NCBI RefSeq assembly: GCF_009601505.1
Contig: NZ_WITC01000033.1
Coordinates: forward strand, 98,549-162,548
Reading direction: 5' to 3'
DNA: 64,000 nt
Source: Sinorhizobium terangae
Lineage (GTDB): Bacteria; Pseudomonadota; Alphaproteobacteria; Rhizobiales; Rhizobiaceae
In this document: one piece after another, positions 34,817 through 42,793 of the stretch
Numbering within the stretch: position 1 is the first letter of the stretch
Layout: the number at the start of each line of letters is the position of its first letter
Translations under genes and position numbers: made by a program
The notes under the pieces: model-generated
Seen by the model: only the letters and a program-made list of their open reading frames with translations
What the model was told of the DNA's origin: nothing
Database searches by the model: none

Positions 34817-36172
34817 TCAAAGGATCGGCGCGCCCTGGTAGCTCGAAAGGAACGCGTCGAGCTGCTGGGAGGCGGCCGTCGCCGTGGCTTGCGGATCGGC
34901 GCCGCCCAGTTGCGTCTGCTGGATCGCGTCGGAGATGATCTTGTAGACCTCCGGCGGCACGCGCGGCTCCGCCCGGGTTCCGGGATGGATCTCCTTGGCG
35001 AACGTGCCGATCATGCCCGACGAGAAGGCCTCGCCGCCAGCCTTCAGCGCGCTGTTGCGCGGCGGCATGTCGGATTTCCCCTTGGTGCACCAGGTAGCGA
35101 CCCGATCGATCGAGCCCTGTTCCTTGGAGGCGAGCGCCCAGGCGCAGAATTCGCCCGCCGCGTCGGAATTGCGGCCTTTGGCATTGGCAACGAACGCCCA
35201 TCCGCCACCCACGGTCACATATTTGCCGTTCGGCGGGGTGGGCAGCCGGAAGACGCCGTACTGGAAGTCCTTGGCATTGCTCTGAAGCTGCGAAATGCCC
35301 CAGATGCCGACGTTCTGCATGGCGACATAGCCAGATGCGAGGTTGGCGATGGTGTCATGCCCGCCCGCACCCATGATCTGGCGGGGCGCCACGCCGCTGT
35401 TGATCGCATCCTGCCAGAACTTGAGCGCTTGCACGGTGGCCGGTGAATCGAAGCTGCTCTTGCCGTCCGCCGTCTGGAACTCGCCGCCGCCCTGCCAGAG
35501 GAAGGGATACCACGTGAAGTTCTGGTAATAGCCCGGCTGGGTCTCGAACATCACCCCGAAGCGCTCGGGTGTCGTCAGCTTCTTGGCGACCTCCAGCAAC
35601 TCCTCCCACGTCTTGGGAACGTCGTTCTCGTTGAGGCCAGCCTCCTCGAATGCCTTGACCGAATAGTACATGGCCATCGGTTCGACCTCCATCGGGATGC
35701 CGAAGACCTTGCCGTCCACCATGCGGTTGGCGATGACGCTTTCCGGAAAATCCGCCCTGGTGGCTTCGTCGATGAAGGGGGTCAGGTCCTTGAGGACGCC
35801 GCCATTGTAGTAGCGCAGGAAGTCGCCCGGCGAGATGATGAAGATGTCGGGCCCTTCGCCGGAGGCAAACGCGGTTGCCAGTTTCGGACCGCTGATATAC
35901 TCGGAGTTCGGAATGAACTCGAGCTCGATCTTCTGCGGGTGGCTGTCGTTCCAGTCCGCGACCGTCTTTTCGAACCATTCGACCTGGCTCGCCACCGGTC
36001 CACCGGGCGCATAAAACTGCCAGAACTTCAGCGGCGTTTCCTGTGCCCGCACCGCCAGGCGATTGATATAGGGAAATCCGCCGAGGCCGACGATGCCGCC
36101 GGCCACCGCCGCACCGCCCTTGAGCAGGCCGCGTCGCGTCAGTGTCGGAAATGCCTTCTTTTTGTCACTCAT
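34817..36172 (-). CDS. Sugar ABC transporter substrate-binding protein, Tat signal
   Basis: A 451-residue family 1 solute-binding protein. The N-terminus has a twin-arginine signal (LTRRGLLKGGAAVAGGIVG, about residues 11-29) with cleavage likely after VRAQ. The mature protein has the usual FWQFYAPGGPVASQVEWFE start and GEGPDIFIISPGDFLRYYNGG. It is the first transport gene downstream of its LacI regulator (63 bases) and provides specificity for the MalFG-like permeases. The GH172 gene in the operon points to a fructose- or arabinose-containing oligosaccharide (inference). Confidence 0.93.
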   Translation of the reverse strand: MSDKKKAFPTLTRRGLLKGGAAVAGGIVGLGGFPYINRLAVRAQETPLKFWQFYAPGGPVASQVEWFEKTVADWNDSHPQKIELEFIPNSEYISGPKLATAFASGEGPDIFIISPGDFLRYYNGGVLKDLTPFIDEATRADFPESVIANRMVDGKVFGIPMEVEPMAMYYSVKAFEEAGLNENDVPKTWEELLEVAKKLTTPERFGVMFETQPGYYQNFTWYPFLWQGGGEFQTADGKSSFDSPATVQALKFWQDAINSGVAPRQIMGAGGHDTIANLASGYVAMQNVGIWGISQLQSNAKDFQYGVFRLPTPPNGKYVTVGGGWAFVANAKGRNSDAAGEFCAWALASKEQGSIDRVATWCTKGKSDMPPRNSALKAGGEAFSSGMIGTFAKEIHPGTRAEPRVPPEVYKIISDAIQQTQLGGADPQATATAASQQLDAFLSSYQGAPIL

Positions 36173-36235
36173 TACTTCCTCCCGGGTTTTGCTGGTAAAT
36201 ACCCCCGGGGCTCCTCCTCCGGGGACGGCTTCGCC

Positions 36236-37240
36236 TTACGCCGTATCGAAGGCGTGAAGGATGCAGGGGATCACCTCCGAGCGAGGCGGCCCTGAATACT
36301 CGCCCGACAACCGTTCGAGCAGCATGGCGGCCGCTCGATGGGCAAGCAGCGAAGGGCTGTTGCCGACACGCGCGATGCGCGGCCGCACATATTCGAGCTG
36401 TGGCTGGTCGCCGAAAACGGCAATCGCAACGTCGTCGGGAATGCGAATGCCGCGGTCATGGAATTCGGCGATTGCACCCGCCGCCATGAGATAATTGCCG
36501 AAAAAGATGACTGAAGGCAGGCGGTCGCCATGGGTCTCCACCAGCCAACCCACGGCCTCCTGTCCCGATGGGCTGAGATAGGTGCCCTCGCGCCGCAGCT
36601 CGGCGATCGGTTCGACCCCGTGATCGCGCAGTCCCTGCTCGAAACCCGCCGCTCTTGCCATGGCCTCGGCAAAGAAGGACGGGCCCGTGACCTGCGCGAC
36701 GCGCTTGTGGCCTTTCCTGGCGAGGTAAGCACCCATCTGGTAGCCGCCGCCGAAATCGTCGATCTTGACGCTGTCGACCGCCGCATTGGGCAGGTCACCG
36801 ATGAAGACGGTGGGAATGTCTATGCCGATCAATGTGTCGTGCATGCCATGCAGCGCAAAGTCGCCGACGATCAATCCATCGATCCGGCGGTTGCGTATCT
36901 GTTTCAGATATTGGTGGCTGTGCTCCTGCGAGTGACCGCCGGGAACGTCGGTGTTGAAGATCAAAAGATCGAGCCCCGTCGCCTCGAGATCCGATTGCGC
37001 GGCTTTCACGAGTTCCGGATAGAAAGGGTTGCGGATATCCGGGATCAACATTGCCACCAGGTTGGTCCGCCCCGTGCGCAGGCTCTGTGCCTGGGGGTTC
37101 GGTACGTAGCCCAGCTCGGCTATCGCCGCTTCTACCCTCCGACGCATTTCTAGCGAGACGCGGTCTGCATGATTCAACACATGAGAGACCGTGGTCAGAG
37201 ATACGCCCGCTCGTTTCGCGACTTTGGCAATCGTTGTCAT
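36236..37240 (-). CDS. LacI family transcriptional regulator
   Basis: A 334-residue LacI-type repressor with a canonical helix-turn-helix (TIAKVAKRAGVSLTTVSHVL, residues 3-22), hinge YVPNPQAQSLRTGRTNLVAM and a sugar-sensing domain (LIPDIRNPFYPELVKA...DVAIAVFGDQPQLEYV). It is the promoter-proximal gene of the downstream transporter/GH172 operon, so it autoregulates through the operator array at 37263-37302. A small GC hairpin (36203-36208 with 36219-36224) lies between it and the binding-protein gene. Effector is probably the transported sugar or a breakdown product. Confidence 0.94.
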   Translation of the reverse strand: MTTIAKVAKRAGVSLTTVSHVLNHADRVSLEMRRRVEAAIAELGYVPNPQAQSLRTGRTNLVAMLIPDIRNPFYPELVKAAQSDLEATGLDLLIFNTDVPGGHSQEHSHQYLKQIRNRRIDGLIVGDFALHGMHDTLIGIDIPTVFIGDLPNAAVDSVKIDDFGGGYQMGAYLARKGHKRVAQVTGPSFFAEAMARAAGFEQGLRDHGVEPIAELRREGTYLSPSGQEAVGWLVETHGDRLPSVIFFGNYLMAAGAIAEFHDRGIRIPDDVAIAVFGDQPQLEYVRPRIARVGNSPSLLAHRAAAMLLERLSGEYSGPPRSEVIPCILHAFDTA

Positions 37241-37262
37241 GTCTTGTTGAATAAGCGATTAC

Positions 37263-37302
37263 AAATCGTTTTGCAAATCGTTTTGCAAAACGATTTGCAA
37301 AA
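37263..37302. promoter_or_regulatory. Overlapping LacI operator array, includes a 34-bp perfect palindrome
   Basis: Just upstream of the lacI start, 37269-37302 is a perfect 34-bp palindrome centred on TTGCAA. It is built from the unit AAATCGTTTTGC at 37263-37274 and 37275-37286 in tandem, followed by its reverse complement GCAAAACGATTT (37285-37296). Each unit is a near-palindromic CG-centred LacI site and the three are spaced 12 bp apart. Confidence 0.85.
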
Positions 37303-37354
37303 TTCCGGGGATGGAGCGGGTGATAGCCAGAAGCGAGCAAATCTGAAGGGAGGC

Positions 37355-37460
37355 TTACAGCGCCGCGCGTCCAACCCGGCGCGCCAAGGCCGCTGTAGCA
37401 CTTTGATTTGCTGCGTGATTTTACCCTTAAATCGATTCCGATTTAAGGAATCATGCAGTA
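37355..37460 (+). repeat. Rhizobial mosaic palindromic repeat, copy C (best preserved)
   Basis: TACAGCG (37356-37362) pairs with CGCTGTA (37391-37397) around a GC-rich segment. After TAGCACTTTGATTTGCTGC comes a long AT-rich hairpin: CCTTAAATCG (37425-37434), loop ATTC, CGATTTAAGG (37439-37448), inside outer arms CTGCGTGATT / AATCATGCAG. Copies A, B and D share these modules. The remaining parts of the 338-bp gap (37303-37354, 37461-37578) show nothing recognisable. Confidence 0.85.
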
Positions 37461-37578
37461 GGTCAGAGCGGTATTATGAGGGCAGGACTTTGTAGGCGTT
37501 CGCCGTCCACTGAAAGTTGGTGCCGTGACAGGGGCGGTCCCAAGATCGCTCGAATCCGTTCCAGCGCACAGAGTTCAC

Positions 37579-38622
37579 TTAGCAAAGAAATGTCAGTTGC
37601 ACCTTGCAGGCAACGGAGCGGTCGCCGGCCTGTTCGAAGGCCGCGACCGCTTGCTCGACCGGAAAGCTGTGTGAAATGATCGGCCGGACATCGATCCGGC
37701 GATGGGCGATGAGGTCGACGGCCAACGCGAACTCGCGGTCGAAGCGCTGCGATCCGACGAGGCGCAATTCCTTACCGACGATCGCGTTGAGCGGAAGGGT
37801 GATGTCGCCCGTGACGCCGACCTGCACGATCAGACCGCGCGGTCTGACCGCGGCGATCGCGCCGCGCAGGGCCGGTTCGGCCGCGGAGCATTCGAAAACC
37901 ACGTCGAACTGGCCCTTGTCCACCTCGTAGGCGGCAAGGCCCGCCGGCTCGCGCCGGACGTTGACGGCCCGGGTCGCACCCATCGCCATTGCCCGCTCAA
38001 GCGCCGCATCAGCAAGGTCCGTCACGACGACCATCCCGGCTCCCGCATGGCGGGCGGCAGCGACCACGAGCGCGCCGATCGGCCCGGCGCCGGTGACCAG
38101 CACCTTTTTGCCGTTGAGGTCCCCGGCCTGCGCCACGGCGTGAAGGCAAACCGCGAGCGGCTCGGCACAGGCCGCCTCGCCGGCACTGATGAGTGCGCCC
38201 GCGGCAAAACATTGGCTCACTGGCACGACGAGCCAATCGCGGAACATGCCCTGCGTGTGCGGGAAACGCATGGCGCTGCCCATGAACCGCATGCTGAGGC
38301 AATGAATAGCGAGCCCCTCCGCGCAAAAGCGGCACGCGCCGCAGGGCTGGCTCGGATTGACCGCCACCAACTCGCCGACTGCAAGTCGGGACACGTTGGC
38401 CCCAAGCGCAGCAACATAGCCGGCAGCCTCGTGGCCGGGGATGATCGGCTCGCGCACCCGGATGGGGCCGAAGCCGCCATCCTGGTAGTAGTGAAGATCG
38501 GAACCGCAGATGCCGCCGGCCGCCATCTTCAACAGCACCTCGCCTTCGCCGGGCTCCGCGACGACCTCGGCCTCCAGCCTCAGATCACGTTGGCCGTAGA
38601 GCCGGGCGAGACGGGTGCGCAT
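37579..38622 (-). CDS. idnD: Zinc-dependent L-idonate 5-dehydrogenase-like alcohol dehydrogenase
   Basis: A 347-residue medium-chain zinc dehydrogenase. The catalytic zinc site is in GGICGSDLHYYQDGG (the IdnD-like start) and GHEAAGYVAALGA; the structural zinc cysteines are in CGACRFCAEGLAIHC; the NAD fold reads VLVTGAGPIGALVVAAARHAG. IdnD oxidises L-idonate to 5-ketogluconate. ATG 38622 has AGGAG six bases upstream; ATG 38637 overlaps the dctM stop (TGATG) and is possible. It is the last gene of a GntR-TRAP transporter operon, consistent with a sugar-acid substrate. Sorbitol or other polyol dehydrogenase activity is an alternative. Confidence 0.85.
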   Translation of the reverse strand: MRTRLARLYGQRDLRLEAEVVAEPGEGEVLLKMAAGGICGSDLHYYQDGGFGPIRVREPIIPGHEAAGYVAALGANVSRLAVGELVAVNPSQPCGACRFCAEGLAIHCLSMRFMGSAMRFPHTQGMFRDWLVVPVSQCFAAGALISAGEAACAEPLAVCLHAVAQAGDLNGKKVLVTGAGPIGALVVAAARHAGAGMVVVTDLADAALERAMAMGATRAVNVRREPAGLAAYEVDKGQFDVVFECSAAEPALRGAIAAVRPRGLIVQVGVTGDITLPLNAIVGKELRLVGSQRFDREFALAVDLIAHRRIDVRPIISHSFPVEQAVAAFEQAGDRSVACKVQLTFLC

Positions 38623-38636
38623 GGGTGCTCCTGCCA

Positions 38637-40043
38637 TCAGCGGATCAGCCCGACGACGCCCGGCAGCCACAATGTGATCGCCGGGACGAAGGTGATCAGG
38701 ATCAGCGCGATGAAAAGCGGCAAGAGCCAGGGCAGGATCGCCATGGTCGTCTTCTCCACCGAAAGCTTCGCCACGCGCGAGAGCACGAAGAGCACCATGC
38801 CAAGCGGCGGGTGCAGCAGGCCGATCATCAGGTTGAGGGTCATGATCAGGCCAAAATGCACCGGGTCGATGCCGAACTGGGTCGAAAGCGGCAGGAGGAT
38901 CGGAACCAGGATGGTGATCGCGGCGATCGTGTCCAGGAAGCAGCCGACGAAGAGCATCAGGAGGTTGACCAGGATCAGGAAAACCCACTTGTTCTCGGTA
39001 ATGGTCAGGATCGCGCCGGAGAGCATCTGGGCGGCCTGGCTGACGGTCAGGAGCCAGGCGAAGATCGAGGCGGCCGTGACGATGAAAAGCACCGATGCGG
39101 TCGTCTCGATCGTGTCGAAGGTCGCCCGGGTGAGCGTCGACACGGTCATCGTGCGGTAGCGCACGAGCCCCAGGAACAGCGACCAGAGAACGGCGGCAAC
39201 GGCCGCCTCCGTCGGCGTGAACCAGCCCATCGTCATGCCGCCGATCAGGATCACAGGGGTCATCAGCGCCATGACGGCGGAGAAGTCGAAGTACCAGTCG
39301 AGCGCAAGAAGCACGACAAGGGCGATGCCGACGGCGGCGTTCATCGACAGGCCTGCCGCCATCAGGAGATAGACGACGACGGGCACGGCGAGGACAACGA
39401 CGACCTCGAGCGAGGCCGAGAGCAGCCGTTTCATCTCGAAGGGCGTATCCGAACCCCAGCCGCGCTTGTAGGCATAGATCGCCACCGTCAGCATCATCAG
39501 CACCGTCATCACCACGCCGGGAACGATGCCGGCCATGAACAGCGCGCCGATCGAGACATTCGCCATCATGCCGTAGATGACGAAGGGCAGCGACGGCGGA
39601 AAGATCGGTCCAAGCGTCGCCGAGGCGGCGGTCACGCCGACGGCCGCCTCGACCGGATAGCCGTGATCCTTCATCGCTTTGATCTCGATCGTGCCGATGC
39701 CGGCGGCGTCCGCAAGTGCCGTGCCCGACATGCCGGAGAAGATCACCGAGCCGATGATGTTGACCTGCGCGAGACCGCCTTTCATCCAGCCGACGAGGGC
39801 GACGGCGAAGGAATAGATGCGGCCGGTGACGCCGGCGGAATTCATCAGGTTGCCGGCGAGAATGAAGAACGGCACCGCCAGCAGCGGGAAGCTCTCCACG
39901 CCGGCGATCATCCGCTGCGCGGCGATGATGTCCGGCGCGACATTGTAGAAGACAAGATAGAGGACCGAGGCCGCGGCCATCGAGATGGCGACCGGAACGC
40001 CGACCACCATCAGCACGAGAAACGAACCAACGAGCAGCAGCAT
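38637..40043 (-). CDS. dctM: TRAP transporter large permease (DctM family)
   Basis: A 468-residue DctM-type membrane protein with about 12-14 hydrophobic segments; typical stretches are VPFFILAGNLMNSAGVTGRI, GSVIFSGMSGTALADAAGIG and HPPLGMVLFVLSRVAK. It is somewhat longer than the usual 425-430 residues because of a cytoplasmic/periplasmic loop near 190-260. It couples solute uptake to the sodium gradient with the DctQ subunit encoded three bases upstream and the binding protein at 40744. Confidence 0.95.
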   Translation of the reverse strand: MLLLVGSFLVLMVVGVPVAISMAAASVLYLVFYNVAPDIIAAQRMIAGVESFPLLAVPFFILAGNLMNSAGVTGRIYSFAVALVGWMKGGLAQVNIIGSVIFSGMSGTALADAAGIGTIEIKAMKDHGYPVEAAVGVTAASATLGPIFPPSLPFVIYGMMANVSIGALFMAGIVPGVVMTVLMMLTVAIYAYKRGWGSDTPFEMKRLLSASLEVVVVLAVPVVVYLLMAAGLSMNAAVGIALVVLLALDWYFDFSAVMALMTPVILIGGMTMGWFTPTEAAVAAVLWSLFLGLVRYRTMTVSTLTRATFDTIETTASVLFIVTAASIFAWLLTVSQAAQMLSGAILTITENKWVFLILVNLLMLFVGCFLDTIAAITILVPILLPLSTQFGIDPVHFGLIMTLNLMIGLLHPPLGMVLFVLSRVAKLSVEKTTMAILPWLLPLFIALILITFVPAITLWLPGVVGLIR

Positions 40044-40046
40044 GGA

Positions 40047-40622
40047 TCAGTCCTCAATCTTGTGGAATTCTTCCGGCCTTTCGAGAACCGAATAGCCGCG
40101 GCGTTGATTGGCGATGAAGACCTGGATCGACCGGATGAGCATCAGCACAAAGCCGGCCATCACGCTGTAGAAGACGATGTTGCGCGGCAGATCGACCGTC
40201 ACCATGCGCTCGTTGGCGACGACCGCCACATAGCGCCACATCAGCCAGCAGGCATAGGCGAAGAAGCCGATCCGCACGACATCGACGAAGATCGCCATGC
40301 CGCGGGCCACGGACCGCGGGAAATAGTGGTAAAGCACGTCGACCTGGATGTGCCGCGAGACGCGCACGCACATGACGGAGCCCAGGAACACGACTCCAAT
40401 CAGGCAATTGGTGGCGATCTCCTCCGTCCAGGCGTAGGAGTTGTTGAGCACGTAGCGCGTGAAGAACTGCAGGAAGACGCATCCGGTCATCAGCCAGAAG
40501 AAGGCGAGCGTGACCCAATCCTCGATGGCATAGTTGGAAACATTTGTGGCCGGCACGGCGGCATCTTCGAAGGAATGGGCAAGCTCCTCCGGCGTCGACT
40601 GCAAATGGACTTCTTGGGACAT
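40047..40622 (-). CDS. dctQ: TRAP transporter small permease (DctQ family)
   Basis: A 191-residue DctQ-type protein with four membrane segments (starting WVTLAFFWLMTGCVFLQFFTRYV, near 45-67) and the family feature YAWTEEIATNCLIGVVFLGS. I place the start at ATG 40622 (MSQEVHL), since the longer frame overlaps the preceding gene's 3' spacer without a family match. It lies between the dctP-like and dctM-like genes and is required for the TRAP membrane complex. Confidence 0.93.
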   Translation of the reverse strand: MSQEVHLQSTPEELAHSFEDAAVPATNVSNYAIEDWVTLAFFWLMTGCVFLQFFTRYVLNNSYAWTEEIATNCLIGVVFLGSVMCVRVSRHIQVDVLYHYFPRSVARGMAIFVDVVRIGFFAYACWLMWRYVAVVANERMVTVDLPRNIVFYSVMAGFVLMLIRSIQVFIANQRRGYSVLERPEEFHKIED

Positions 40623-40743
40623 GGTGTTTATCCGGCGTTCGTGGGGACGGAATGCCGGCGACCCTGGCGGCCGCCGGCAGAGCGGAACGAGGAAAAGTGT
40701 CAGCGGTTTTCCGCCCGCATCCCGCTCTCGGCTATCAAGACAC

Positions 40744-41718
40744 TCACTTGACGGCGCGGATGGCCTCAAAGTCTTCCTTGTTGTAGCCGAAGTCCTCAAG
40801 CTTGACCTTGTCCATCACGGTCGACTCGAAATCGGCCTTGTCGACTTCGGTCACTTCGATGCCGCGTTCCTTGAAGGTCTCGACGAGTTTCTTCTCCCGC
40901 TCCTCGATGATCTTGGTGGCGCGCTCCGCGGCCTCCTGCATCACTTCGGTGAAGATCTGCTTGTCGGCATCGGAAAGCTGCGACCACAGGTTCTTCGACA
41001 CCACCGTGTTCAGGTGATCGACGATATGGCCGGTCAGCACGATGTGCTTCTGCACCTCATAGAACTTCTTCGCCTCGATCGTCGTCAGCGGGTTTTCCTG
41101 GGCTTCGACCGTGCCGTTCTGGAGCGCCAGATAGACCTCGGCAAAGGCGATCGGCGTCGTGTTGGCGCCGCAGGCGCGCGGCATGGCGAGATAGGCCGGT
41201 ACGTCCGGAACCCGCATCTTCAGCCCCTGCATGTCAGCGCATTTGGCAATCGGCCGGTTCGACGTGGTCTGGCGGGTGCCGTAATAGGTGACGGCGGTAA
41301 TGTGGTTGCCGGATGCGTCCTCATAACCTTGAGCCAGACGCTTGAAGACATCGCTCTTGGTGTAGGCAATCAGATGGGCCGGGTCGCGGAAAATATAGGG
41401 GAAATAGGTAACGCCGATCGGCGCATATTCGCGCGCGGCAAAGCTCGACCCGGAAATGATGATATCGACCGTGCCGAGCTTCAGGCCCTGGTTGATATCG
41501 GCCTCCTTGCCGAGCTGCGAGGCCGGGAAGACGTCGATCTTGTAACGCCCTTCGGTACGCTTGCCGATCTCCTCGGCAGCCCAGACGGATTCCGTGTGGA
41601 ACGGCTCCGAGGTCTCGTAGACATGCGCCCATTTGAGCGCGGTCTGGGCCTCGGCGGTCAGCGCCGAAGCCAGAATGGCCGCGGTCGCACCCAGCAGCGT
41701 CAACAGTCTGAATTTCAT
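40744..41718 (-). CDS. dctP: TRAP transporter solute-binding protein (DctP family)
   Basis: A 324-residue DctP/SiaP-type periplasmic binding protein with a Sec signal peptide (1-24, cleavage after TAEA). The central carboxylate-binding arginine region reads DMQGLKMRVPDVPAYLAMPRACGA and the following VYLALQNGTVEAQENPLTTIEAKKFYEVQKH is typical of the family. ATG 41718 has GGAGGAA upstream. It binds an organic or sugar acid for the DctQM subunits. GntR control and the idonate-like dehydrogenase favour an aldonate or uronate. Confidence 0.95.
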   Translation of the reverse strand: MKFRLLTLLGATAAILASALTAEAQTALKWAHVYETSEPFHTESVWAAEEIGKRTEGRYKIDVFPASQLGKEADINQGLKLGTVDIIISGSSFAAREYAPIGVTYFPYIFRDPAHLIAYTKSDVFKRLAQGYEDASGNHITAVTYYGTRQTTSNRPIAKCADMQGLKMRVPDVPAYLAMPRACGANTTPIAFAEVYLALQNGTVEAQENPLTTIEAKKFYEVQKHIVLTGHIVDHLNTVVSKNLWSQLSDADKQIFTEVMQEAAERATKIIEEREKKLVETFKERGIEVTEVDKADFESTVMDKVKLEDFGYNKEDFEAIRAVK

Positions 41719-41758
41719 TCTCTTCCTCCTCCGAAGATGAAGTGATTGAGCAAAAGCG

Positions 41759-42502
41759 CTAATCGCTTCCGACACGCCTCCATGCGGCCGGTATCGTGCT
41801 GTCGGACGGCTCCTCCCCGAAGCTCGCCGACAGGCGAATCTGTGACTGGTCGAGATGCGCGCGCATTGCGGCGCGTGCGGCGGCCGGATCGCCGGCGGCG
41901 ATTGCGTCGCGGATCACGCGATGCTCCTCCATCGCGGCCCGCCAGGTGTCGGTGTTTTCGAAATAGCTGGCGAGCTTCTCGAAGTAAGGCGTCATGCGCA
42001 TGTCGTGGATGCTGCCGACAAAACGGTTCAACGTCTGATTGGCGATGATGCTCGATACGAGGACATGGAACTCACGGTCGAGCGCGAGCGCCTGACGGCG
42101 ATCCTCGAGTGCTGACGACATGCGCGTAAGGTTGTCGTCGAGAATGGCGATATGTTCGGGGCGCGCCAGCCGGGCCGCCTCTTCGGCGATGGCGCATTCG
42201 ACCACCGCCCGCGCCCGCAGCAATTCGAACGGACCTTCGAAATCCTCCGGCGGCACATCCTGCGCCGGCACCCTGCGCGCCGTCACATAGATACCCGAAC
42301 CCATGCGGATGTCGATAAAGCCTTCGACCTCCAGAACGATCAATGCTTCCCTGATGGTCGGGCGGGAGACGCCCAGTTTCTGCGCCAGCTCCCGCTCGGC
42401 CGGAAGCCGCGAACCGGGCCCCAGTTCGCCGCGCTCGATCAGGCTCCGCATCTGGTCCGCCACCTGCCGATACAGGCGGCGCGATTCCACGGCAGAGAAC
42501 AT
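41759..42502 (-). CDS. GntR family regulator, FadR/UxuR (FCD) subfamily
   Basis: A 247-residue GntR regulator: winged HTH (RLPAERELAQKLGVSRPTIR, about 31-50) and a C-terminal FCD domain from about 90 with metal-binding-type residues in REFHVLVSS and RAAMEEHRVIRDAI. ATG 42502 (MFSAVESRRL) has GAGGA five bases upstream; the frame extends to 42547. It is the first gene of the TRAP operon, 41 bases before dctP, and a TGGTNNNACCA dyad lies 47 bases upstream of its start. UxuR/ExuR-like members respond to hexuronates or aldonates. Confidence 0.92.
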   Translation of the reverse strand: MFSAVESRRLYRQVADQMRSLIERGELGPGSRLPAERELAQKLGVSRPTIREALIVLEVEGFIDIRMGSGIYVTARRVPAQDVPPEDFEGPFELLRARAVVECAIAEEAARLARPEHIAILDDNLTRMSSALEDRRQALALDREFHVLVSSIIANQTLNRFVGSIHDMRMTPYFEKLASYFENTDTWRAAMEEHRVIRDAIAAGDPAAARAAMRAHLDQSQIRLSASFGEEPSDSTIPAAWRRVGSD

Positions 42503-42548
42503 CGCATCCTCGCTGCAGATCCAGGCCATTATCGGCCTAGTGGCCAAG

Positions 42549-42559
42549 TGGTCATACCA
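42549..42559. promoter_or_regulatory. GntR/FCD-type operator (TGGTCATACCA)
   Basis: A TGGT-N3-ACCA dyad lies upstream of the GntR gene; the reverse strand extends it to ATTGGTATGACCA. FadR-subfamily proteins bind TGGTNNNACCA or close variants, so this is a probable autoregulatory operator for the gntR-dctPQM-idnD unit. The rest of the gap to 42793 shows nothing else. Confidence 0.65.
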
Positions 42560-42793
42560 ATTTGCGTTACAATACGCGCCGTTCGGGCGATGTCAATCAA
42601 ACAATGCTCTGTTCAAAGCAACGGGGAAGCCGCTGGAAAGCATCATTCTGGAAAGATGCTGTGGGCGAGGACGAGGTTGCTGAGGACGGCCACAAGGCCG
42701 CGCGTTGGCCCGTGCTCGATTTTGGCAAAGCCTTCATGCCTACCGGGGTACACCGGCACGCCTCGACGCGGATCGCTAGTCGACCGCGGCCTG

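Noticed and set aside
33824..35446. 540-codon + strand frame
   Set aside because: Antisense to the MalF-type permease and binding-protein genes; low-complexity Asp/Glu/His composition.
38625..40751. Long 708-codon frame on the + strand, rich in His, Asp, Arg and Gln
   Set aside because: It is antisense to the dctM/dctQ genes, whose membrane-protein codons produce such His/Asp/Arg-rich shadows; no domain resemblance.
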